A stretch of DNA of 64,000 nt from Pseudomonas maioricensis (GTDB lineage: Bacteria > Pseudomonadota > Gammaproteobacteria > Pseudomonadales > Pseudomonadaceae). The stretch covers positions 149,204 to 213,203 of the forward strand of contig NZ_LOHG01000002.1 in the NCBI RefSeq assembly GCF_022790535.1. Reading direction: 5' to 3'. Below are positions 9,151-15,317 of this stretch, piece by piece. Position numbers and translations under genes: made by a program. Below the pieces are notes generated by a model, which was given only the letters and a program-made list of their open reading frames with translations, was not told the DNA's origin and did no database searches. How positions within the stretch are numbered: the stretch's first letter is position 1; each line of letters begins with the position of its first letter.

Positions 9151-9178
9151 TTTTAATTGAACAAGCGTTCAATTAAAA
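9151..9178 (-). promoter_or_regulatory. 28-bp perfect palindrome, candidate BetI operator
   Basis: TTTTAATTGAAC (9151-9162), spacer AAGC, then GTTCAATTAAAA (9167-9178): 12-bp perfect arms. The inner ATTGAAC/GTTCAAT resembles remembered BetI operators of choline genes, and it lies upstream of betT on its strand. Assignment to BetI is inference. Confidence 0.6.
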
Positions 9179-9392
9179 CATGGAAGCCCCGCGACGGCTA
9201 ATCGCGGGGCCAGTGGAGGCTGGCTCAAGGGAGGTTATGACGCCCGGTTCACGGGAATCGTTCCCGCTTGTCGGGTTAAAGAATGGGGCTTATTCCTACC
9301 TGCTAAGCCCACTGTTTCTGACGGCCACCTTCACGGATCTCATACCTACTTTCCGCAGCCACTCGAAGCAAAAAATGATCTTCGGGAAATAC
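9179..9392. other. Gene-free stretch before the effector island
   Basis: The gap from the betT start (9058) to the first effector (9513) holds the palindrome above, a hairpin (CCCCGCGA at 9187-9194 with TCGCGGGG at 9202-9209) without a T run, and the 115-bp repeat listed next. I see no gene in it; an ORF from 9180 lacks coding character. Confidence 0.5.
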
Positions 9393-9507
9393 CCTTCAAT
9401 CCTTTGAGATTCGCCCTACATAGCCATCCGTAACTTTCGTTTAGCGTCGGTTATCTCGCTGTGGCCATCAGTCACGCAGATGTCGTTAAACCAAAGAATC
9501 AGGATGA
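9393..9507 (+). repeat. 115-bp direct repeat, copy 1, upstream of effector module 1
   Basis: This stretch matches 12509-12623 with only four mismatches by eye. It ends with the ribosome binding site of the first PAAR gene (AGGATGA). It probably contains the promoter and leader of the effector operon; no clear -35/-10 pair could be fixed. Confidence 0.9.
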
Positions 9508-9512
9508 TCGAA

Positions 9513-10559
9513 ATGCGGACCGGCTATTACATTGGCTTAGGGGATAAAACCGACTGCGGGGGCGAAGTTCTCGATGCCGCCCCCGGCATCACTTGGAATG
9601 GCGTGATTCACGCTCGTGCAGGCGGTCCAGTCACCTGCGGAAAAGACGGAAAAACGTATCAAATCCTGGGGGGTATTCCACACTTCACCAGTGATGGAGT
9701 CCCCATAGCAGGCACACTGGACAGCGTCAGCGGTTGCCCATGTCGAGCGCAGCTAATCCCATCAGTAACTTCGGCTACGTACAGGGTTGAAACAAACACC
9801 CCAGCTCAATCGGAGCGTAGCTCCCCAACCCAATCTCGTAACTCAGTTCACCCGTCAGCAGCAAAAAAGCCCGCCCATTTCGCTGACGGCGGATCTTGCA
9901 GCCACCCGGATCGCATGGAGGAACTGGCCAGCTACATCGCCGACGAGATGAACCGCAATATCAATCACCCTTCTGTGCTGGAAATGAAGGAGCTGAATAC
10001 TTACGACCCGGTGGCGGAAACCATAGAGTACATGGCACTGCCGTTTTATCGTCGCCTGGGGCAGCAACCCGATTTCCATGCGTTTGCCTTGGCTAAACAA
10101 GCTAGAGCATTTGCGTTATGGACTGAACGGGTTGGGCAGAATAGGCCTTGGGATCATAAGCCGATGATCAAATCAAAATTTGACGGCGCTTGGCAAAAAC
10201 AAGGGGACCACGACTACTTTCACGATATTTGGTCGAATATTCACTACGGATACATTGGAATCGCAAGCGGGTTTTCGGAGAGCGTACTTTTTGATGGCGC
10301 GGGTGCGGAGCAAATAGTTTCAGACACGATTAGAAGAATTCAAGATAAGGAAAAATATCCGGGGCCTAGTAAAACGCCCGGTGTAGAGGGATTGAGAGCT
10401 TGGGATGACGCCCCCGACAGGGAGTCAATACAAATAGGAGTAAATCTTTACCGCCGCTATCCTTGTGGTGGAATCACATCAACGATAATCATGAAAAAAG
10501 TCTTTGAAATAGAGGTTGCTCGCTGGGTGAAGGGGATTCGGCCACATGAGTGCAAGTAA
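9513..10559 (+). CDS. PAAR-domain effector with type-44-like polymorphic toxin domain (copy 1)
   Basis: A 348-aa protein. Residues 1-85 are a PAAR domain (GDKTDCGGEV, GGPVTCGKDGKTYQILGG, CPCRAQLIPS), the Zn-stabilised tip that sits on VgrG in type VI secretion. A Pro/Ser/Thr-rich linker follows, then from C129 a toxin domain matching remembered features of polymorphic toxin type 44: NRPWDHKP, SNIHYGYIGIASGFSES, AGAEQ, and AWDDAPDRESIQIGVNLY. ATG 9513 follows an AGGA box by 8 bases; an in-frame ATG at 9480 (MSLNQRI...) lacks a Shine-Dalgarno. It overlaps the next gene by 14 bases. Activity unknown; the immunity topology suggests a periplasmic target. No vgrG or T6SS core gene is in the window. 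Confidence 0.82.
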   Translation: MRTGYYIGLGDKTDCGGEVLDAAPGITWNGVIHARAGGPVTCGKDGKTYQILGGIPHFTSDGVPIAGTLDSVSGCPCRAQLIPSVTSATYRVETNTPAQSERSSPTQSRNSVHPSAAKKPAHFADGGSCSHPDRMEELASYIADEMNRNINHPSVLEMKELNTYDPVAETIEYMALPFYRRLGQQPDFHAFALAKQARAFALWTERVGQNRPWDHKPMIKSKFDGAWQKQGDHDYFHDIWSNIHYGYIGIASGFSESVLFDGAGAEQIVSDTIRRIQDKEKYPGPSKTPGVEGLRAWDDAPDRESIQIGVNLYRRYPCGGITSTIIMKKVFEIEVARWVKGIRPHECK

Positions 10560-10956
10560 ACCTTGGTATCGTTCAGTCTGGCGCGTCCTACTTCTCACCC
10601 TAACTACCTTGTACAGCTTCTGGTACATGGCAACACCAAGAGTAGGCGTTTACTACTCAGACAAGGCAGTGGGTCAGCTGGACTTCATTTGGGATACTCA
10701 ACATAGTATTTACAAAGGAGAAATACCTCCTGGCGGAATAACCGGCGGTATAGGAGATATATTCCCAAACGATAAGTTTTTCATGGACTTCCATTGGACT
10801 GCCTCTAAAAAAAATCATTGCATAAGGATTAATCCAAAATGGCCAACGACCAGTATCTACATTGACGCGGACGGCAATATCGACATCACCGAAGGAAGCG
10901 GCACTGATATAGAACGATTGCGCAAATGCACGTGGAGTACCGATACGCTGCAATGA
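10546..10956 (+). CDS. Putative immunity protein 1, single-pass membrane
   Basis: A 136-aa protein whose start lies inside the toxin gene end (14-base overlap), the usual effector-immunity coupling. The basic N-terminus (KPWYRSVWR) precedes one hydrophobic segment (about 12-29), predicting N-in topology with the rest in the periplasm. The soluble part shows the motif set shared by five paralogues here: PRVxVYYS, W/LNTxHxIxxG, PGG(I/V)T, IFP..KFFM, two conserved cysteines (NHC and LRKC), PKWPTTSIYI and DGNID. I do not recognise a named family. The immunity role is inferred from position, multiplicity and topology. Confidence 0.72.
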   Translation: MSASKPWYRSVWRVLLLTLTTLYSFWYMATPRVGVYYSDKAVGQLDFIWDTQHSIYKGEIPPGGITGGIGDIFPNDKFFMDFHWTASKKNHCIRINPKWPTTSIYIDADGNIDITEGSGTDIERLRKCTWSTDTLQ

Positions 10957-11008
10957 GCAGGGTTTTGGTAGTACCTATCGGCAACTGAGCATTAGGAATA
11001 TAAAAAGT

Positions 11009-11416
11009 ATGCCTGCAGATAGAAGACCAATGGATGTATGGCGGTGGGCTTTGCTAACATGCATTGTGCTATTGGTAATCTTGTACTACGCGCAGCCCCG
11101 TGTTTACATCCTCTATTCAAAGGACGGCAATAAAAACATAAGTTACATCTTGAATACAGAGCATAGGTTTGTGAAGGGCGACTTGCTTCCTGATAGAACC
11201 ACAGGTGACGTCGGTCCTATCTTTGCTAGCGAAAAATTTTTCATGGAGTTTTACTGGTGGGGAGATAATGAGCGCCGGCATTGCATCAGCATCACACCAA
11301 AGTGGCCTACCACTGAAATCCATTTGGACCATAATGGCAATATCGACATTCGGCGAGAGAGCGAAACTGATGTAGATAGTTTGAAAGAGTGCCAGTTTGA
11401 TTGGGCGAAACCATGA
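11009..11416 (+). CDS. Putative immunity protein 2, paralogue
   Basis: A 135-aa single-pass membrane protein homologous to the preceding gene: basic N-terminus, hydrophobic segment at about 12-28, then PRVYILYS, LNTEHRFVKG, FASEKFFMEFYW, RHCISITPKWPTTEIHLD, NGNID and a C-terminal LKEC. Both conserved cysteines are kept. It has an AGGA box about 11 bases before ATG 11009 and is 52 bases after immunity gene 1. It is the most divergent of the three behind effector 1 (D/E-rich end, charged loop GDNERRH), so it may protect against a different toxin variant. It overlaps the next gene by 4 bases. Confidence 0.7.
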   Translation: MPADRRPMDVWRWALLTCIVLLVILYYAQPRVYILYSKDGNKNISYILNTEHRFVKGDLLPDRTTGDVGPIFASEKFFMEFYWWGDNERRHCISITPKWPTTEIHLDHNGNIDIRRESETDVDSLKECQFDWAKP

Positions 11417-11808
11417 GTGCAGATAAACCTTGGTACCGTTCTTTCTGGCTTATGACACTTATCACACTACTAGGCCTTTTTACCTTTTGGTATGTGGCAT
11501 TACCTAGGGTTCATGTTTACTACTCTGAGCAAGGGAGCAGTCAATTAGACTTCGTCTGGAACACCCAGAATCGAATTTACAGAGGTGAAATTCGCCCTGG
11601 AGGTGTAACTGCTGACGCTGGTCATATTTTCCCTGACGAAGAATTCCTGATGGTGCTTGATTGGACGGCGTCGAAAAGGAACCACTGCATAATGATTAAT
11701 CCCCAATGGCCAACGACGAGCATTTATATCGGTGCAGACGGCAATATTGACATGAGTGAAGGCAGTGGCACGGACGTCGAAAGGTTGAGCAAGTGCCCGT
11801 GGGATTAG
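11413..11808 (+). CDS. Putative immunity protein 3, paralogue
   Basis: A 131-aa single-pass membrane protein very close to immunity protein 1: MSADKPWYRSFW start, hydrophobic segment, PRVHVYYSEQG, WNTQNRIYRG, IFPDEEFLM, NHCIMINPQWPTTSIYI, DGNID and LSKC. Start ATG 11413 overlaps the stop of the previous gene (ATGA) and aligns with the start of immunity 1; the in-frame ATG at 11401 would add four unlikely residues. The resemblance to immunity 1 suggests a local duplication with gene 2 between them. Role inferred from context. Confidence 0.7.
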   Translation: MSADKPWYRSFWLMTLITLLGLFTFWYVALPRVHVYYSEQGSSQLDFVWNTQNRIYRGEIRPGGVTADAGHIFPDEEFLMVLDWTASKRNHCIMINPQWPTTSIYIGADGNIDMSEGSGTDVERLSKCPWD

Positions 11809-11834
11809 CGAGCCATCTAACCTCCAAACACTGA

Positions 11835-11856
11835 AAAACCGGGCTATCTAGCCCGG
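11835..11856 (-). terminator. Minus-strand terminator of the DUF gene
   Basis: The 8-bp stem CCGGGCTA (11839-11846) / TAGCCCGG (11849-11856) is followed on the minus strand by TTTTT, so it ends the gene at 11865-12098. On the plus strand it may also block readthrough from the immunity genes. Confidence 0.8.
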
Positions 11857-11864
11857 CCACCCCC

Positions 11865-12098
11865 CTAAACGCTCTGATTAGCGCACGATCCTCTTGTCTC
11901 AAGCCGTGCCAAAGAATGATCAATAACACTCCGTGCCATATCGACCAGATGCAATACCGACATCGCCAGAAGCCGGTCCGCACCACTCAGGCGATCACCG
12001 CTCTCATAGGCGGTGACGGCTGCACATTGCAGCAGGTGAGAAGCGTGATTCAAGGACTCCTCCATATTCGAAGGAGAAGCGTCTGTGAGTTGGATCAT
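11865..12098 (-). CDS. Small DUF6124/DUF3077-like protein (copy 1)
   Basis: A 77-aa soluble, mostly helical protein with the pattern ESLNHASHLLQCAAVTAYESGD...MSVLHLVDMARSVIDHSLARLE, closely matching the 70-aa protein at 36842-37054. It resembles small Pseudomonas DUF6124/DUF3077 proteins; function unknown. ATG 12098 was chosen over longer starts because a CAGGGA box lies about 9 bases upstream and the paralogue starts at the matching place. Its 5' region of about 290 bases is the conserved structured leader. It interrupts, on the opposite strand, the two effector modules. The C-terminal tail (RGSCANQSV) has no counterpart in the paralogue. Confidence 0.75.
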   Translation of the reverse strand: MIQLTDASPSNMEESLNHASHLLQCAAVTAYESGDRLSGADRLLAMSVLHLVDMARSVIDHSLARLETRGSCANQSV

Positions 12099-12387
12099 GA
12101 TTGAATTCCCTGACTCTAGAAAAAATGACCGCCAGGTATCGCTACTAAACGATAAGGGTGGCAGCTGTGCGAAGGTTAGTAGACCGGGAGTCAGCACCGG
12201 CGCGCTCGAAAGCGCCCTGCGCACAGCCGCCATAAAATGGACGTAAAAAACGTCTGCTTCAAGGTTGAGTGCTGCACGACTGACTACCTGGGCTACTAAA
12301 CCCAATCGCTGACATTGCAGCGACCGAGGCACCTTAGTAGCCGAACTCGTCAGCCGCAAGTGGGCGGGATTGTCTAGGAAACTTCAC
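12099..12387 (-). ncRNA. Structured 5' leader (candidate cis-regulatory RNA), copy 1
   Basis: Read on the minus strand, this leader shares an ordered set of elements with 37320-37055. They are: GTGAAGTTTCCTAGA (12387-12373); hairpin TCGCTG/CAGCGA (12323-12306); element A1 GGGTTTAGTAGCC (12303-12291); helix strand GGCGGCTGTGCG (12231-12220) pairing with CGCACAGCTGCC (12171-12160); inside it a TTCG-looped hairpin GCGCT/AGCGC (12215-12202), a CCGG hairpin (12200-12183) and element B CTACTAACCT (12182-12173); then element A2 GTTTAGTAGC (12150-12141). Several helices differ from copy 2 by compensatory changes, so a folded RNA is likely. It matches no named RNA family that I can recall. Confidence 0.7.
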
Positions 12388-12508
12388 TCAAGAAAAAGAG
12401 AAATGTAGCGCGGGCACCGTGGGCGATTGCCTGCAAATTTGGCTAATGCCCTCGCCCGCCTCTCTCAAACAAAGCTTCCAAGCCCAATAAAACGTTTCCG
12501 AGAACCAT

Positions 12509-12623
12509 CCTTCAACCCTTTGAGATTCGCCCTACATAGCCATCCGTAACTTTCGTTTAGCGTCGGTTATCTCGCAGTGGCCACCAGTCACGCAGATGTC
12601 GTTAAACCAAAGAATCGGGATGA
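12509..12623 (+). repeat. 115-bp direct repeat, copy 2, upstream of effector module 2
   Basis: Four mismatches to 9393-9507 by eye. It ends in the GGGATGA ribosome binding site of the 161-aa gene. The gap 12388-12508 before it holds nothing recognisable. Confidence 0.9.
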
Positions 12624-12628
12624 ATCCT

Positions 12629-13114
12629 ATGAGCACCGCCGCACTTCAGTCGTACACCAACGAATTCACACCGGAATTGCTCCGCTCTCTGGACGTGTCG
12701 CCCTTCTCCGAGCAACAGCTGGCCGAGTTCAGCGAAGAGGCCTTGAACTGCGTTCGCGAGCAGCAGGCATATCGAAAAGCGCATCCTCCTGTCGCCATTT
12801 ACCGCTTTGCAACCGAAGGCAGCCAAACCCGCGATGGCGGAGTCATTGAACAGACAAATTCATCAATGACGATAGTAGTGAATAACGGCCAACAGGTTCG
12901 GGTCGCCCACAAAGGTGATTACGCCGTGTACCCCGATGGCCGCAGAGCAAAGATCGTGACTGGGGCGGGAAACGCGAATAGCGACTTTGCATTGGTCGGC
13001 AGCGTGCTGAGTAATGGCGACAAGATCATCAACACACCACAACACATCGCCTTGTTTCTGCAACGGGACGGCGAACCGCTGGAAGTAGATTTCCTTCCGG
13101 TTGTGAAGGCCTGA
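12629..13114 (+). CDS. PAAR-associated hypothetical protein
   Basis: A 161-aa protein of unknown function, 3 bases ahead of the second PAAR effector and clearly cotranscribed. The N-terminal half (1-60) is polar and helical (SYTNEFTPELLRSL, QQLAEFSEEALNCV). The C-terminal half (70-161) is beta-rich with YPDGRRAKIVTGAGNANSDFALVGSVLSNGDKIINTPQ, a pattern I associate with proteins encoded beside Pseudomonas PAAR genes. It has no signal peptide or membrane segment. ATG 12629 follows GGGATGA; an in-frame upstream ATG at 12596 has no Shine-Dalgarno. It may be a loading or tip-associated component for the effector; that is inference. Module 1 has no copy. Confidence 0.6.
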   Translation: MSTAALQSYTNEFTPELLRSLDVSPFSEQQLAEFSEEALNCVREQQAYRKAHPPVAIYRFATEGSQTRDGGVIEQTNSSMTIVVNNGQQVRVAHKGDYAVYPDGRRAKIVTGAGNANSDFALVGSVLSNGDKIINTPQHIALFLQRDGEPLEVDFLPVVKA

Positions 13115-13117
13115 CTT

Positions 13118-14182
13118 ATGGCTAGGGGTTATTTCATTCGCGAGGGCGACAAGACTTCATGCGGTGGAGTCGTACTAGCAGGAGACGGCCGCACCACCAT
13201 GATGGGTTTCAATCATGCCCGGGAAGGCGATCCAGTTACATGCGGCGTAGACGGCCAAGCCTACAAAATCGTAGGCGGTATTGGATTCATCGACAGCAAC
13301 GGCAGGTCTCCGGCAGGAACGCTGGACAGCACTAGTTCGTGCCCCTGCCGCTCTCAGCTCATTAACTCGCTAGGTCACTCTTACGAAAAAGCAGACAAGC
13401 CCACGGCCCGAGCACCTGCTAGAGCTTCGGCTCAACCGCAGCCCCGCGCGGACAGTCAGCCTGCATCTGCGCCTCAGATAATTGACCCCGTCCCCCCGCC
13501 TCCTACCAACCCCAAAACCTGCAATCACCCGGATCGCATGGAGGAACTGGCCGCTTATATTGCTGATGAGATGAATCGCAATATTAACCACCCCTCGGTT
13601 CTGGAAATGAAAGAACTGAATAGCTATGACGCAGGGGCAGAAACCAGAGAATACATGGCACTGCCGTTTTATAAGCGGTTGGGGACGCAACCAGACTTCC
13701 ATACCTTTGCCTTGGCCAAACAAGCTAGGGCGTTTGCACTGTGGACTGAGTGGGTTGGGCAGAATAGGCCTTGGGATCACAAGCCGAAAATCAAGGAAAA
13801 GTTTGGCGACTATTGGCATAAGCAAGGCGACTACGTGTATTACTATGACATTTGGTCAAACATCCATTATGGATATATCGGGATCGCTGCAGGTTTTTCA
13901 GAAGCTGTTTTATTAGATGGAGCAGGGGCAGAGCAAATAATTTCAGATGCAGCACGAAAGCTATCAGACTGGGAAAACAAGCCAAGCCCTCATCGATCGG
14001 CGGACATTACTGGACTGAGAGCCTGGGATGATATCCCAGACAGAAAATCAATTATTATTGGAATGAATTTATTTAGATCTTATGCAAACGGTGGAGTTAC
14101 AGCTAGAGCTATTATGAATGAGGTACTGGCAGGTAATCGCGCTGAATGGGGAGCAGGTATAGAGGCTCACAAGTGTGAATAG
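13118..14182 (+). CDS. PAAR-domain effector with type-44-like polymorphic toxin domain (copy 2)
   Basis: A 354-aa protein with the same plan as copy 1: PAAR (residues 1-88: GDKTSCGGVV, EGDPVTCGVDGQAYKIVGG, CPCRSQLINS), a Pro/Ala-rich linker (95-133), then the toxin domain from C135. The first part of the toxin domain is nearly identical in protein to copy 1 (HPDRMEELA, NHPSVLEMKELN, ALAKQARAFALWTE, GQNRPWDHKP), while the last third diverges. The DNA differs at many third positions, so the duplication is not recent. WSNIHYGYIGIAAGFSEA and AWDDIPDRKSIIIGMNLF are retained. The end overlaps the immunity gene. The 3' half is AT-rich with codons unusual for this genome. Biochemical activity not assigned. 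Confidence 0.82.
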   Translation: MARGYFIREGDKTSCGGVVLAGDGRTTMMGFNHAREGDPVTCGVDGQAYKIVGGIGFIDSNGRSPAGTLDSTSSCPCRSQLINSLGHSYEKADKPTARAPARASAQPQPRADSQPASAPQIIDPVPPPPTNPKTCNHPDRMEELAAYIADEMNRNINHPSVLEMKELNSYDAGAETREYMALPFYKRLGTQPDFHTFALAKQARAFALWTEWVGQNRPWDHKPKIKEKFGDYWHKQGDYVYYYDIWSNIHYGYIGIAAGFSEAVLLDGAGAEQIISDAARKLSDWENKPSPHRSADITGLRAWDDIPDRKSIIIGMNLFRSYANGGVTARAIMNEVLAGNRAEWGAGIEAHKCE

Positions 14183-14564
14183 GCCTCGCCACCTCTACCT
14201 TAAACGCAGGTTCATAACAGCACTACTAATCATATATCTCGCTTGGTACGTAAGCGTGCCTCGAGTAAAGATTTATTTTTCGGAAAAAGGGAGTGGGGAG
14301 CTAAAATTCGTATTAAACACTGAACACGATATTTTCAGATGGAAAATATCTCCAGGTGACTCTACAGGTGGGCCGGCTCGTCTTTTCGCAGACGATAGCT
14401 TTTTTATGCAGTTTGACTGGAGCAATCTAGACAAAACTCGATGTGTCCTAATACAACCTAAATGGCCGACTACCAAGATATATATCGGAGCTGACGGAGA
14501 AATTGACAAAGGCCCCGACAGCGGTACTGATGTCGGCCATTTGAGTACTTGTCCAGCAAGATAG
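14175..14564 (+). CDS. Putative immunity protein 4, paralogue (GTG start)
   Basis: A 129-aa single-pass membrane protein starting at GTG 14175 inside the toxin stop region (8-base overlap). The very basic N-terminus (NRPRHLYLKRR) and hydrophobic segment (about 13-27) give N-in topology. The soluble part keeps the family motifs PRVKIYFSEKG, LNTEHDIF, FADDSFFMQFDW, RCVLIQPKWPTTKIYI, DGEID, SGTDV and a C-terminal cysteine (LSTC). Its direct coupling to effector 2 makes it the likely cognate immunity protein. AT-rich codon use like the toxin end. A hairpin follows. Confidence 0.72.
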   Translation: MNRPRHLYLKRRFITALLIIYLAWYVSVPRVKIYFSEKGSGELKFVLNTEHDIFRWKISPGDSTGGPARLFADDSFFMQFDWSNLDKTRCVLIQPKWPTTKIYIGADGEIDKGPDSGTDVGHLSTCPAR

Positions 14565-14581
14565 AACAAGAGGGCGAGCGA

Positions 14582-14602
14582 GCCGGGCTCATTTAGCCCG
14601 GC
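14582..14602 (+). terminator. Hairpin after immunity gene 4
   Basis: GCCGGGCT (14582-14589) pairs with AGCCCGGC (14595-14602). No T run follows, so termination is uncertain; the stem resembles the one at 11839-11856. Confidence 0.4.
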
Positions 14603-14702
14603 AGAATGTACCCTAGCGTCCCAGCCACTATTAAATCCAACGCTTTACCGATACAGAAGCCGCGCCCATCACCACTAATAAAACTCAAGAAGGATTTATA
14701 AA

Positions 14703-14834
14703 ATGGTAGCTCATCCCGTTGTTACCCGTAATGGCTTTTATTCTATGGTCTACCGCATTACCCGGAGTAACCGTACATTGCCCAAAGAAGCCCAAGAAGA
14801 GTTGAGCTACATGACTGCTACAAAAATGAACTAG
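14703..14834 (+). CDS. Small ORF of 43 residues
   Basis: ATG 14703 to TAG 14834 encodes 43 residues beginning MVAHPVVTRNGFYSMVYRIT and ending YMTATKMN. An AAGGA box 9-10 bases upstream supports translation, and the gene sits between immunity genes 4 and 5, ending 10 bases before the latter. It is basic in the middle and has no signal peptide or membrane segment. I recognise no family. It could be a genuine small protein or the remnant of a deleted third effector or cap gene, which would explain the extra immunity gene that follows. Confidence 0.45.
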   Translation: MVAHPVVTRNGFYSMVYRITRSNRTLPKEAQEELSYMTATKMN

Positions 14835-14844
14835 GTAACTCCAT

Positions 14845-15249
14845 ATGAAGTTACTGGGCAAAGCCTTAACCGCGATGATTCTAATATTTTTCATTTGGTA
14901 CATGTCGGTGCCAATAGCGACGCTGCATTACCCCGAAGATGGGGTAGATGAAATTAACTACCGCTGGAATACCCACCATAGGATCTACCGAGGCGGTCTT
15001 TATCCGGGTGAAAAAGCGACTGAACCGGGAGAGCTCTTCCCCAAGGACGGTTTTTTCATGGTAGTAGAATGGTGGAAAAATCGAGTGTACTGGGGGTGCG
15101 CCAAGGTTAGCCCTAGATGGTATGGCACAGACGTACACCTAGATAAAAACGGCGATTTGGACATCCACCCGGAAGGCCCGACAGACCTGGAGCGGGTCAA
15201 GCTATGCACTGATCCACCGGCCGCTGACATTGCCTGCTACCCATGCTGA
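14845..15249 (+). CDS. Putative immunity protein 5, divergent paralogue
   Basis: A 134-aa single-pass membrane protein: basic start (MKLLGK), hydrophobic segment (about 7-25), then a periplasmic-type domain. The family pattern is recognisable but worn: PIATLHYPEDG, WNTHHRIYRG, PGE, LFPKDGFFMVVEWW, WGCAKVSPRWYGTDVHLD, NGDLDIH, LERVKLC. The C-terminal extension (TDPPAADIACYPC) adds two more cysteines. An AGGTAA box precedes ATG 14845. No effector gene adjoins it, so it is an orphan that may protect against effectors of relatives or belong to a lost toxin. Confidence 0.65.
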   Translation: MKLLGKALTAMILIFFIWYMSVPIATLHYPEDGVDEINYRWNTHHRIYRGGLYPGEKATEPGELFPKDGFFMVVEWWKNRVYWGCAKVSPRWYGTDVHLDKNGDLDIHPEGPTDLERVKLCTDPPAADIACYPC

Positions 15250-15261
15250 AGCACCGCTGAG

Positions 15262-15295
15262 CGCGGGAGTGTGAGCAAAGCTCGGTCCCGCGTTT
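15262..15295. terminator. Possible terminator at the end of the effector island
   Basis: CGCGGGA (15262-15268) pairs with TCCCGCG (15286-15292), followed by TTT on the plus strand. It lies between convergent immunity gene 5 and epsC; the short T run makes it weak. Confidence 0.4.
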
Positions 15296-15317
15296 GGGCT
15301 AGAACACTTTCAGCCCG

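Noticed and set aside
9180..9407. 75-codon ORF before the effector island
   Set aside because: It starts in the BetI-like palindrome flank, has no ribosome binding site and its end is inside the non-coding 115-bp repeat.
9480..9512. Upstream ATG (MSLNQRI...) as start of effector 1, and the equivalent at 12596
   Set aside because: No Shine-Dalgarno precedes either; the downstream ATGs follow AGGA or GGGA at good spacing. Because both copies keep the frame, the longer start is not fully excluded.
9513..15249. The island as a prophage or integrative element
   Set aside because: No integrase, tRNA target, attachment-site pair or phage structural gene is present; PAAR proteins fit type VI secretion cargo better.
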